Program-made: the position numbers and the translations under genes
Notes under the pieces: model-generated
Database searches by the model: none
Seen by the model: only the letters and a program-made list of their open reading frames with translations
Told to the model about the DNA's origin: nothing
Shown here: one piece after another, positions 22,312-31,004 of the stretch
Numbering within the stretch: position 1 is the stretch's first letter
How the letters are laid out: the number at the start of each line of letters is the position of its first letter
Source of the DNA: Euonymus europaeus
Lineage: Eukaryota > Streptophyta > Magnoliopsida > Celastrales > Celastraceae
Length of the DNA stretch: 64,000 nucleotides
Direction: 5' to 3'
Assembly: GCA_963580455.1 (NCBI GenBank)
Contig: OY756957.1
Location: forward strand, 21,369,001 to 21,433,000

Positions 22312-22401
22312 CAATCTCGATTTTGACCACTATAGAATACTATGAGTTCCACTATATAATCATCCAGATGTAGTGAACCCACATTTACGAAATTTGGAAC
22401 C
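22312..22401. repeat. 90-bp direct repeat of 9541-9630
   Basis: About 80 of 90 positions agree by eye with 9541-9630 (shared 'cgattttgaccacta' and 'catttacgaaattt'-like cores). The two copies bracket the CACTA element in the same orientation, one about 130 bp outside its left end and one right beside its broken right end. Confidence 0.8.
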
Positions 22402-22651
22402 GTCTTAGGCCAAAAACTATAGTCATGGTTATCAGTATACTTAAACCAAAAACTATAGTTCTTAATTAAAAATCCTTTCTATTTTTCTTTAATGCTAACA
22501 TATCACACACACCATATCGGATGGAGTTGCTAGGTTGGGTTGTTGACATATTGATTGGTGGAATTCAAGTGATTAATTCCTCAAAAACATCATTATGATT
22601 TCAAAAGATCATAGACAATACATACGTTCATGGATCTTTTATTTATTTCTT
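22402..22651. other. No gene seen
   Basis: AT-rich. It contains two close copies of 'aaaaactatagt' (near 22422 and 22447) and nothing else that can be assigned. Confidence 0.4.
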
Positions 22652-22860
22652 TATTACATTACATGTTTTTTTTTCTTTTTCTTTTTTAAAAAGGGCTTAG
22701 CCTAGAATTTATTGATCAAAGAAGAGAAAAAGCCTCTCTTCGATGGCTAACAAAACACGAGGGGGGCAACACTTAACCTCGACAACAAGAAAACAACAAG
22801 AAACAACGATAGACAAACCAGAAAGCTAAGGCATAACCTATAAAGCTATTACATTACATG
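22652..22860 (-). mobile_element. Very short 5'-truncated LINE tail with 14-bp TSD
   Basis: The element proper is 22666-22846, opening (plus strand) with a T-rich run that is the minus-strand poly-A tail and then a 3'-UTR sequence similar to 23393-23480. It is flanked by the exact direct repeat TATTACATTACATG at 22652-22665 and 22847-22860. This is the signature of target-primed insertion. It carries no coding sequence. Confidence 0.85.
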
Positions 22861-22908
22861 CTCAAAGGATAGGGTAGTCCTCCATGTCAGAATTTCACTC
22901 GCTTATTT
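22747..22908. repeat. 162-bp segment duplicated at 25000-25161
   Basis: It includes part of the LINE tail, the right TSD copy and 48 bp of flank. About 155 of 162 bases are identical to 25000-25161 in the same orientation, by eye. Confidence 0.88.
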
Positions 22909-22993
22909 GTAAATAATAATATGAATTAAGATGAATTTGTGTATTTTTATGCTATCTTTTTGTCCATTCTCTATGATGCGGCTTTGTGTGCAG

Positions 22994-23275
22994 ATTAATA
23001 GGCAGAGTTGAGTACGAATGCACAAGCGTGAAGAAATTTGTTGATGAGAACCAGAGATTCACAGCAGAGTTTGCAAATCTGTCGAGAGAGTGTAAAAGAT
23101 GGAAGAGCAAGTGTTAAATTTATGACCATGATAGAGAGCCATTGATGGAATTTGTGAACGAGGCTGATGAGAGGGAAAAAGAGGCGGAATTAGGGTCTAG
23201 GAGTTGGAGGAGAAGTCGGGGAGCTTAGCTGAGAGATTGCAGCTGTACAAAAATGAGTACGAGAAAAGTGGCCTG
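22994..23275 (+). pseudogene. Decayed exon of a coiled-coil protein gene
   Basis: A 282-bp block is bordered by a good acceptor (tttgtgtgcag) and donor (gtaatttctt). It translates as LIGRVEYECTSVKKFVDENQ, FANLSRECKRWKSKC, a stop, then DREPLMEFVNEADEREKEAE. After a one-base shift the continuation reads LEEKSGSLAERLQLYKNEYE. The charged heptad-like pattern indicates a coiled coil. The exon length is a multiple of three, but the stop and the frameshift kill it. The parent gene was not recognised. It lies upstream of the zinc-finger exon on the same strand, interrupted by a LINE tail in what would be intron. Confidence 0.6.
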
Positions 23276-23381
23276 GTAATTTCTTTTTTCGTTTTCTTTT
23301 GGTGATTGATTTGTAAGGTTCTCATAGCATTTCATTTAATTTTTGAGACATAATTTTAAAAATTAGCAATGGGCTATTGTT

Positions 23382-23866
23382 TTTTTTTTTTGGGTAAAGG
23401 GCTTAACCCGGATTTTATTAATTAAAGAAGAGAAAAAGTCTCTCTTCGGTGGCTAACATAAAACGAGGGGGGCATTAACCTAATCTCGGCAACAAACAAG
23501 ACTAAGGACAACATGAATCTAAAACCAACAACTGTAAAACAAAAGGGCTAGAAAGCAAAAACAAAAAGATTACAAAAAAATCCCTATTTTCCGATTGTAA
23601 AATCCGGAATCCCCCATCTATCCATTCGAAGGAAGCCTTTCACCTTGGGAGGGAGATTACTAAAGCTATCATAATCTTCAGAGACTTTGCTATTAGAGGC
23701 TTTGGAAGCCAAAAAATCAGCTGCACCATTAAATTCTCTGAAGACATGTCTGAATCGGATTTCCAAAAGCTCACATATTTTGGCTATATTTCTATGAAGA
23801 TATATCAGATTCCAAGGGCAACTATTGTTCTCAGAAAGAATGTTGATTACCACTATATCGGATTTC
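23382..23866 (-). mobile_element. 5'-truncated LINE tail with 15-bp TSD
   Basis: This 485-bp insert is flanked by the exact direct repeat CAATGGGCTATTGTT at 23367-23381 and 23867-23881. On the minus strand it ends in a poly-A run (plus T run at 23380-23391). The coding part (23584-23853) is the end of a LINE RNase H: FRHVFREFNGAADFLASKAS, then LPPKVKGFLRMDRWGIPDF. The 3' UTR resembles 22680-22790, so both tails come from one LINE family. Confidence 0.92.
23584..23853 (-). pseudogene. LINE RNase H C-terminus
   Basis: The last 89 residues of a LINE ORF2 form the second half of the RVT_3-type RNase H. The final catalytic Asp region reads NGAADFLASKA. The tail (PPKVKGFLRMDRWG) resembles that of the LINE at 37191-37604 (PAKVKGCIQMDKMG), so the two are relatives. 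The start is set by truncation at insertion. Confidence 0.8.
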
Positions 23867-23881
23867 CAATGGGCTATTGTT

Positions 23882-24423
23882 GTGGTCTAGATGATCAATG
23901 GAAACCTGTATATTTGAAATCATTCTGTTAAAATGATTCAAAGGTTTGCATATGAAAGATAGTTGTCTTGTGTTTTTCCTTTCCTATTCTTGTGTGCACA
24001 AGAGCTGTCTTTTGTTGTTGCAATACTTAGGAAAAATTAGAATTTATGTGTTCATGGGATTGAAGAAGCATACCATGTCTGTATTTTTGTCTGAATAGCT
24101 GTATTACAATACCAAGCTATTTTTACAGATTCAGGGTGTTAATGCCTTCGTATATACACCAGGGCTCACATGAAACGGTGTACGGGGTTGAATAACTTAC
24201 TGTCAAGTGTATGTGGTGGTTGTTTAACATAGTCTCATAGGATTTTATTGGTTATTAGATAGTTTCAAAGTATAGTCTTTCCCTAGAATGTATAGCCAAC
24301 TCTTGATACTGCTTATTTTCTTTTTCTTTAGAAGATGAGAAAGTGAAGTACAAAGAAATTGAGGAAAACAATTATTGTGTATATGTACTCATCAACTGAA
24401 GCTTGTGTAAATTATATATGAAG
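23882..24423 (+). other. No coding; probable intron of the WIP pseudogene
   Basis: AT-rich, without coding. It ends in an AG directly before the WIP exon at 24424. In known WIP genes an intron precedes this exon, so part of this sequence is probably the old intron. Confidence 0.4.
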
Positions 24424-24859
24424 ATGCATATGTGGGGGCATGGATCTCAATACAGAAAAGGACCAGAGTCTCGAGAGGAACACAACCAACAACAATGCTT
24501 AAGCTTCCATGCTACTGCTGTGCACAAGGTTGCAGAAACAACACTGACCACCCAAGGTCAAAGCCACTCAAGGACATCAGAACTCTCCAGACCCACTACA
24601 AGAGAAAGCATGGGATCAAGCCATTCATGTGTAGAAAATGTGGCGGCATTTGCTGTAAAAGGTGATTGGAGAACCCATGAGAAGAATTTTGGGAAGATTT
24701 GGTATTGCACTTGTGGTTCTGATTTCAAGCATAAGAGATCTCTCAAGGATCACAATAAGGCTTTTGGACAAGGCCATGCTGCTTATGGCATTGACTCCAT
24801 TTGAAGAGGAAGATGAACCCGCTTCTCATATTGAACAAGATAACGAGTCCTCTCAGTAA
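24424..24859 (+). pseudogene. WIP-family zinc-finger gene, second exon, frameshifted
   Basis: WIP proteins (TT1/NTT group) are plant transcription factors with four C2H2-type fingers. The exon starts right after AG with [16 protein letters not shown], then in a shifted frame [20 protein letters not shown] and [19 protein letters not shown], then PFMCRKCG. A 2-base loss moves it to [34 protein letters not shown] and AAYGIDS. An extra base moves it again to FEEEDEPASHIEQDNESSQ and a stop at 24857-24859. Three frameshifts in an otherwise close match show a recent pseudogene. In the WIP third-finger signature HEKNCG, Cys is replaced by Phe. The intron-boundary position suggests a genomic copy, not a processed one. 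Exon 1 is not seen. Confidence 0.85.
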
Positions 24860-24999
24860 GTTAATCATGAATAGTCTCTCAATAGTAGTTAAGACATTAC
24901 TAGGCTTCCTCTAGCTACTGATTGTTACTAATACTTTTTTCTTCTTCCTCTTTTGGAAGTTTCTTAGCATTTGGAGACTCTGTATAAATCAATATTAGA

Positions 25000-25161
25000 C
25001 TAACAAAACACGAGGGGGGCAACACCTAACCTCGGTAACAAGAAAACAACAAGAAACAACGATAGACAAACCGAAAAGCTAAGGCATAACCCATAAAGCT
25101 ATTACATTGCATGCTCAAAGGATAGGGTAGTCCTCCATGTCAGAATTTCACTCGCTTATTT
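25000..25161. repeat. Second copy of the 162-bp segment at 22747-22908
   Basis: Same length and orientation. It carries the LINE piece, the TSD sequence (with A to G, TATTACATTGCATG) and the original flank, so it was copied after the LINE insertion. Confidence 0.88.
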
Positions 25162-25222
25162 ATATATATGGTCTCTCGTTCGGGAGTGAAATTTAACAGA
25201 CATGGTCGCTAGCTCCTTTGTT

Positions 25223-25627
25223 TTATTCATTATTAGATATATTCCAAGCATCACGTCCAACGTTGGTGGCATCTGTTGTTTCCAAGCTATTCAGAGTGAC
25301 AGAGGAAAATTCCGAATCGAGAATCCTATGGGTAGCTATTTCAGCACCTGTAGCAGCCGTGAAGCCCACATATATGGATTTTGGAACCGTATCTGACAGC
25401 TTAATGGATTGACTGAGAACAGTCGAGAGTTGTTCATTTACGGGTGCCAATGATACTTGCAATATCTCTCCTATAGGATTATAATCAATTCTGACTCTAA
25501 TATTGTTTCCTCTACTGAGCCTGGTGGAGACAGCCCTTGCTGCAATTGGGCGTGATACGCTCGTAGTGTCGATACCAACATGGTTGTCATTGATATCATA
25601 GCTGTTCTTGTAAATGTCCAGCTCCAC
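25223..25627 (-). pseudogene. Legume-lectin (L-type lectin) domain fragment
   Basis: An open stretch of about 134 codons matches the middle and end of an L-type lectin fold. It has ELDIYKNSYDINDNHVGIDT, with the D and N residues typical of the metal-binding loop, then RVRIDYNPIGEILQVSLAPV, KSIYVGFTAATGAEIATHRI and LDSEFSS (family usually L-x-W-x-F-S). The frame has no Met start; its first codon is GTG and the N-terminal part of the domain is missing, so this is a gene fragment. The parent could be a soluble lectin or a lectin receptor kinase; no kinase domain is nearby. Assignment is from remembered consensus. Confidence 0.65.
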
Positions 25628-26249
25628 TGCTAGTTGATAGTGCAGCTAGCTAGCTAGTTAATCCATTGTTTAGTGCCAAATTTTGAATAATATCATATCA
25701 TATTGATGATAGCGATACTTTTTGGACTAATTTATAATTATGCAACGTATTTAATATCATAGTTGGGACCATATAATATGTGAGCCGTACTATTTTTGGA
25801 CAGAAGTGCATGCATGACAAACTTTGTATCAATCTCTTTATTTATTTTTTTTAAAATATTGTCTACTTTTTATTCATCTTTATAAGCCAGACAAATTGGC
25901 TTATTCATTAAATATAAAGGAAGGTGAAAATATGGAACCAAGCAAGCAATATTGGTTAGGATAAAATTTTCTGGGATAAGGTACATTTGCATGAGTCCAC
26001 AATGCTATGATGCATGCCTGTTTGTCTTGCTGTATTTACAGTACTCTCATTTAGATATTCCACGTTTTTACTAAACGTGTTTGATATTAACTTTGGGACC
26101 ACCAGTACATTTATTAGAGCTGGTGGTCCTATATATTTTTGGCAGACATGCATGCACATGTGATAAACCTTATGCTTTCTCAATAAAGAATTTTTTATTT
26201 TTGTATGCTGGAATATAATGAGTAGAGGCACCAATTATTGGTGTTATAA
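25628..26249. other. No gene seen
   Basis: AT-rich. Two loosely similar stretches (near 25765-25830 and 26093-26165) share 'tttgggacca', 'tttttgg' and 'atgcatg' in the same order, suggesting an old tandem duplication. Nothing coding can be supported. Confidence 0.35.
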
Positions 26250-27292
26250 GGGAATTTAAAACTGAAATTGAAAAGGCAGTTCATGAATTGCTGCGGGCAG
26301 GAGTTATCAGACCTAGCCACAACACCTTTTCTTCTCCAGTATTATTGGTCAAGAAAAAGGAAGGTACTTAGCGTATGTGCATGGATTACAAAGAATTAAA
26401 TCAATTAACTATCAAAGATAAGTACCCAATCCCTTTGATGGATGATTTGCTGGATGAGTTGAATGGTGCACAGTATTTTTCTAAGTTAGATTTGAGATCT
26501 GGTTATCATCAAATCAGAATGGCAACTAAAGACATTGAAAAAACAGCATTTAGGACTCATGATGGACACTATGAGTTCCTTGTAATGTCATTTGGTCTAA
26601 CCAATGCACCAGTTACATTTTAAAACCTAATGAATGACATTTTTAGGCCTTATCTTAGAAAGTTCATTCTGGTTTTCTTTGATGATATTCTCATCTACAG
26701 TACTACTTTGGAATTGCATTTACATCATCTTCAATTGGCATTTGAATTACAACAGAAGAATCAGTTTTTAGTGAAGCAACAAAAATGTGTTTTTGGCCAA
26801 GATCGGGTTGAGTACCTAGGTCATATAGTTTCCAGGACAGGTGTAGCTGCTGATCCAACTAAACTGAAAGCCATTTTGGAATGGCCAATTCCAGTCAATG
26901 TCAAGGAGTTAAGGGGTTTCCTAGGTCTCACAGGGTATTATAGGAAGTTTGTGAGGAATTATGGTAAAATTTGCCAACCCTTGTACCAACTGACTAAGAA
27001 TGATAGTTTCTGTTGGACTCAAGCTTCTACTGAAGCTTTCAAGGCTCTCAAAGATGTTATGACATCTCCATAGGTACTGGCCTTGCCTAACTTTAACAAA
27101 CTCTTTGAAATTGAATGTGATGCATCAGGGTGTGGTATAGGGGAAGTATTACAACAGGAAGGTAAGCCGATTGCATTTTCAAGTCAGGCCTTAGGACCTA
27201 GAAATCAAGCTTTATCTACTTATGAGAGGGAACTCATTGCTATTGTTCATGCTATCAAAAAATGGCAGAATTATTTGCATGGTAGGGGGAAT
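26250..27292 (+). pseudogene. Chromovirus reverse transcriptase and RNase H, truncated
   Basis: The fragment opens with TEIEKAVHELLRAGVIRPSH and VLLVKKKEGT, a stop (for Trp), then [20 protein letters not shown] and [18 protein letters not shown]. After a stop (for Gln) come NDIFRPYLRKFILVFFDDIL with the intact FFDD catalytic motif, then VEYLGHIVSRTGVAADPTK and LRGFLGLTGYYRKFVRNYG. RNase H starts LFEIECDASGCGIGEVLQQE and runs to ALSTYERELIAIVHAIKKWQ NYLHGR in the one frame, where it is cut by an LTR fragment at 27293. Only three in-frame stops occur in about 1 kb. It belongs to the chromovirus branch but need not come from the same copy as 14238-16177. Confidence 0.88.
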
Positions 27293-27293
27293 A

Positions 27294-27656
27294 TTGTTTA
27301 TGGATTAGAAGACGACTTCTCGTGAAGGATTCTTGTCCCTCAAGTGAGAGAGAGAGAGAGAGAGAGTAGGAGATCTAGAAAGAAGAAAAATATAAAGAAA
27401 GAAGTTTAGTAGTGAGAGAGTTCCAAGTGACCGTCCACTTTCTTAGAAGGGCAGAAGGGTATTTATAGTGTAGGAGGTCCGGTAAATGACAGAAAACCCC
27501 TTTACTAAAGATAGTAAGTTCCTTAGTAATCTGATACAAAAAGCACATAGTTGACCCGAAGGTGTCAAGCTTTACAGGGATGTCAGACTGTGACATATAA
27601 AAGGTGAAAGGTTGACATATAGGGCATAAAGCAGATGTGACAACAGATAAGAGCTG
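27294..27656 (-). repeat. Fragment of Tat element 1 LTR
   Basis: Matches 8899-9264 in the same orientation across its length. It includes a (GA)n run at 27345-27366 and the TATA-like tract (plus strand 'gggtatttatagtgtagg'). Its left edge cuts chromovirus RNase H and its right edge abuts a different LTR at 27657. Confidence 0.85.
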
Positions 27657-27725
27657 TAACACCCCGAACCTTCGGCTAACCTATAGTGATAGATGTGATA
27701 AGATAGGTGATGTCGTGTGCGACCT
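27657..27725 (+). repeat. LTR start related to the LARD element
   Basis: It begins TGTAACACCCCGAACCTTCG and follows the opening of the LARD LTRs at 56000 and 60939 (shared 'ggtggtagatgtg'-like and 'gataagtgatgtc'-like blocks). Similarity fades after about 70 bases. It is a truncated LTR of a related family. Confidence 0.7.
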
Positions 27726-27859
27726 CTTCTCATACCCAATGATAGGAGGGGAGAGGACCTGACCACCAAAGAATCGAGCCGACTGGCATCACAAGGTCCA
27801 GTCAAGACGAATCTTCCCTTGCGATTATTAGAGAGGAGACTCATTTTCTATGGACAATT

Positions 27860-29176
27860 ATGTTTACCCGTCCCGATGAGAATGCTTTCCATCCTATAGA
27901 TAATGAATTTTTTGTATCATACTATTCTTTGAAGCTAGGAGCTTGGATTCCTATCGCCCTATTGTGACCAACTTCTTTAGTAGGTCTAACATCTGTCCTG
28001 CTTGCCTCACTCCTAATTCTTGGCTCTTTCTTGGTACCCTTTTGACCCTTTGTATAAAGTACGAAATTCCATTTACTTTCTTCAAATGTCATTTGAAATA
28101 TTTTAAAGATGAACCACCATCCAAAGTGAAAGGCTTGTACTAATTTCAACTTCGTGAGCCCTTTAAGGAACCCAAGTATGGTTCGTTTATAAAAAATAAA
28201 AGCAAGGCCACTTTTTTTGTTACAGTGCCACTTTTTGAGCATAGTAGCTTTCCCTTTAGAGATACCTATGGGGTGTCTCAGATAAATTATTTTAACTCCT
28301 TACCTGAACTGAATAAAAATGAGAAGGCTTAGTTGGACACCCTAACCTCATTTCTTCCTCCCAACCTGACCGTACCTCTGTCATTCGACTCAGAGGATCA
28401 TTTAAGGGCATTTTATTTAGAAGTCCTTAAGATAGGTAGGTCCGCCATCTCTATTTTGTCATGTTTATCCTGAATAAGCTTTTAACACTTATTTTCATTT
28501 TTGCAGATATGGTAAGCATGAGCAAATATATGGCCAGGTTCAGATCCATCTCCACCTCGGGTGTTGTTACCTAAAAAAACAACAGAGAGCTGGCAAGGGC
28601 AAGACTTGGCGCTCCATGAGCCGATCGAGTCATAAGCACGATTAGGCAACACACCAGAGAGAATATCCCCCCACCTCTTGTAGTTCGACCATCAAGGCTA
28701 CTGATCCACCCCTCCAGTGTCAGGGTTCCCCTACGAAAACGTCTCAGTCTGGAGGACACGATTGTCCATCTACCGAATTGGATGGTGTTGGTAAGTGATA
28801 TAACCAATAACCCTTCTATTGTCGGGTAGATGGTGTTTAAGATCCCTACCCCTGGGGACTATATGAGGTACTCGATGCTCTCCCTCCTAAATAAGGTGTT
28901 TAAACTAAATGTCTCTGCCATGAGGGTAAGTCTTTGTCCCATTTTATTAGGATTTATTTTAATTTAGTTGGTCAATGTTTTTTACTTGTATTTATTTGGT
29001 TCATTTTTCAGCTCTTTTCTTGCCTAGCAAGCCTAGCCAGTGGGATTGCCGATATGACCGAGAATGAGACGGCTGCACTGAAGCAGGAAGATTTAATAGC
29101 TGAGCGGAGGGCAACCAAACCATTTGCTAAAGCTTTAATTTTGCTCTTTTATGAGGTTATCCCTTTGAATTTCTAA
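27860..29176 (+). pseudogene. Antisense extra ORF of Tat element 2 with two introns
   Basis: The plus strand, opposite to the Tat pol, translates as FFVSYYSLKLGAWIPIA, then NICPACLTPNSWLFLGTLL and IKYEIPFTFFKCHLKYF, then LREPFKEPKYGSFIKNK. This pattern (hydrophobic core with P-N-S-W) resembles the 'putative gypsy-type transposon' (PF04195) proteins. The exons are separated by canonical introns: about 28436-28506 (ends tttttgcag) and 28926-29011 (gtaagt ... ttttcag). The last exon reads SFLASLASGIADMTENETAA. Extra ORFs, often antisense between pol and the 3' LTR, are known in Tat-lineage elements, and this one sits just downstream of the Tat 2 integrase. Stops and a frameshift near 27950 break it. 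Confidence 0.55.
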
Positions 29177-29535
29177 GGTTAGCCACCACTGATGAGTTTT
29201 GTATATTGGTCACTTGATCGGTCGACATTTTACACTTGGATATTTTTCAAAGGTTGGCTGTGATTCCGTCAAGTACCTCGTCGGTCGACCTTTTACACTT
29301 AGGAATTTCTTCTTTTTGTTTGGACTTTTAGGAGTAGTCTTGTGCTTCGCATGATATTGTGCTTAGGTCGAGCTTTACAACTTTTTGAAATAGCATTTAG
29401 TCTTTTTATTTAGTCTGATACCTATCTATCTTTCCACCATAGGCAGGTTTTATTACATTGGTAGGCTAGTATTAGTTGCTAATCTACTGCTGTTGAAAAT
29501 AAAATATAATATGTAGGAAATCATACGTAATACTA
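29177..29535. other. No gene; short 60-bp repeat
   Basis: Non-coding spacer between the antisense ORF and the integrase end. 'ggtcgacattttacacttgg' near 29220 recurs as 'ggtcgaccttttacacttag' near 29280. Confidence 0.45.
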
Positions 29536-30460
29536 TCGGAGGTTATCCACATTCTATGGCCTCATTTTTCTAGGTTTACTTGGGTCTTCTATACTGCAAG
29601 TTCCTTCCCTAAAGACTTTAATGATGCGATAAGGCCTTCCCAAGTTTTTCCCAGTTTTCAAAGGGTGCTTGGCTGTGGCTTCTACCTTCCTTAGGACCAA
29701 GTCACCTAAAGAGAATTTTCTCACACGTACTCTCTTGTTGTAGTACCATGTGGTCCTCTGCTTGTAGGCGACAATCCTGATTCTTGTTGTCTCCCTTATT
29801 TCTTCCAATAGACCGGGATTGCTAAAGAGGTGTTCATTATTCTCTTGCTCATTGAAGTTAGTTGACATTACTGACGGGACCCCAATGTCTACTGGGATGA
29901 CAACTTCTGTTCCAAATGGGAGCGTAAATGGACTCTCTCGAGTTGATGTACGCAGTGTAGTTCAGTATGACCAAAGCAAAGAGGATAGCTCTTCCACCCA
30001 TTTTCCCTTAGCATCATCAATCCTAGTTTTCAACTCTAGAAGGATGGTTCAGTATGGGACTTTCGCCCAAACATTTCCTTGTAGGTGAGCTACCGAGGTC
30101 ATTGTCAAATTTATCCCACGATCTCCACAAAATTATGTATTTTGCGGTTGACAAACTGCCTCTTATTATCTACTACCAAAGTTCTAGGTAGTCTATACCT
30201 ACAGACTAATGTTCTCAAGATGAAATCCATGACCTTATTTTCGGAAATCATGACTAGTGGCTCCACTTTGTGAAGTAGTCTACTGCTACTATCAGGTTCT
30301 TCATCTGCCTTGCAATTTGGACAAACGAAACCAGGATGTCCATACCCCATTGTGTAAAGGGGCATGGATTTTGGATGGGTGTGATCTCTACGGGGTGGAA
30401 AGTGTGGTATGTTGAAATACCCTTAACATTTGTCACATTTTTGTACCAGAAGCTTAACGT
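29536..30460 (-). pseudogene. Tat element 2 integrase
   Basis: The core start reads PCPFTQWGMDILVSFVQIAR, then NLIVAVDYFTKW with the catalytic Asp (about 30250-30400), then LVCRYRLPRTLVVDNKRQF with the second Asp (30111-30240). The C-terminal part is YNKRVRVRKFSLGDLVLRK and LGRPYRIIKVF with KPRKMRPWNVDNL at the end (29536-29868). Frames change at least three times. Upstream (30719-31000) are linker and RNase H remnants. Confidence 0.82.
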
Positions 30461-30718
30461 CTTTCATCATGGTTGACTAGTAATACCCATACCTTAGCAC
30501 CTTATGACTCAGTATTCTCACACCAATGTGGCTTCCACATATTCCTTTTTGTACCACTTCTAAGGCATAGTCTGCATCTCATGGTGTAGAAATTTCAAGT
30601 ATGGAAGAGTAAATAATCTCTTGTATAGTGCCCTCTGGATCATGATATAGTGCGCAGCCCTCTTGCACAGGCTTTTGGCCTAATTCTTTTCTTCACGTAG
30701 CTTTCCTTTCTTCATGAA

Positions 30719-31004
30719 TTAACTTATTAGGTCCATCAAACTAGGAGCCATTTCTATATATCCCACTTTACTTCCTTCTAGTATATTTTGCTCTGTTAGG
30801 ATCTCTATCCTTACTGATGTGGGCTTTTTAGCTGAGCTAGCAGATGCAAGACTAGCTAGCACATCAACTTTTGTATTTTTGACCCTTGTTAGATGCTTCA
30901 CTTTTACTTTTGGTATTTTGCCAGCAACTCTTTTAATTTTGCCAACTACTTAACCATATTGAGGCCTCTTTTGCTTCGTATTGCCCTTTGATCTACATTT
31001 AAGA
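30719..31004 (-). pseudogene. Tat element 2 second RNase H end
   Basis: KHLTRVKNTKVDVLASLASA corresponds to the usual V-P-R-x-x-N-x-x-A-D-A-L-A-x-L-A-S tail of the Tat second RNase H. Just upstream GQYEAKEA is readable before the sequence stops at the LTR fragment. The catalytic Asp of ADALA is kept as VDVLA. Confidence 0.7.

Noticed and set aside
22920..25000. Helitron as carrier of the gene fragments
   Set aside because: No 5' TC start with 3' hairpin-CTRR end could be placed; LINE TSDs and the 162-bp duplication explain part of the structure.
27293..27325. C-terminal extension of the chromovirus RNase H (GNIVYGLEDDF)
   Set aside because: It is translated LTR sequence after the fusion point, not protein-coding.
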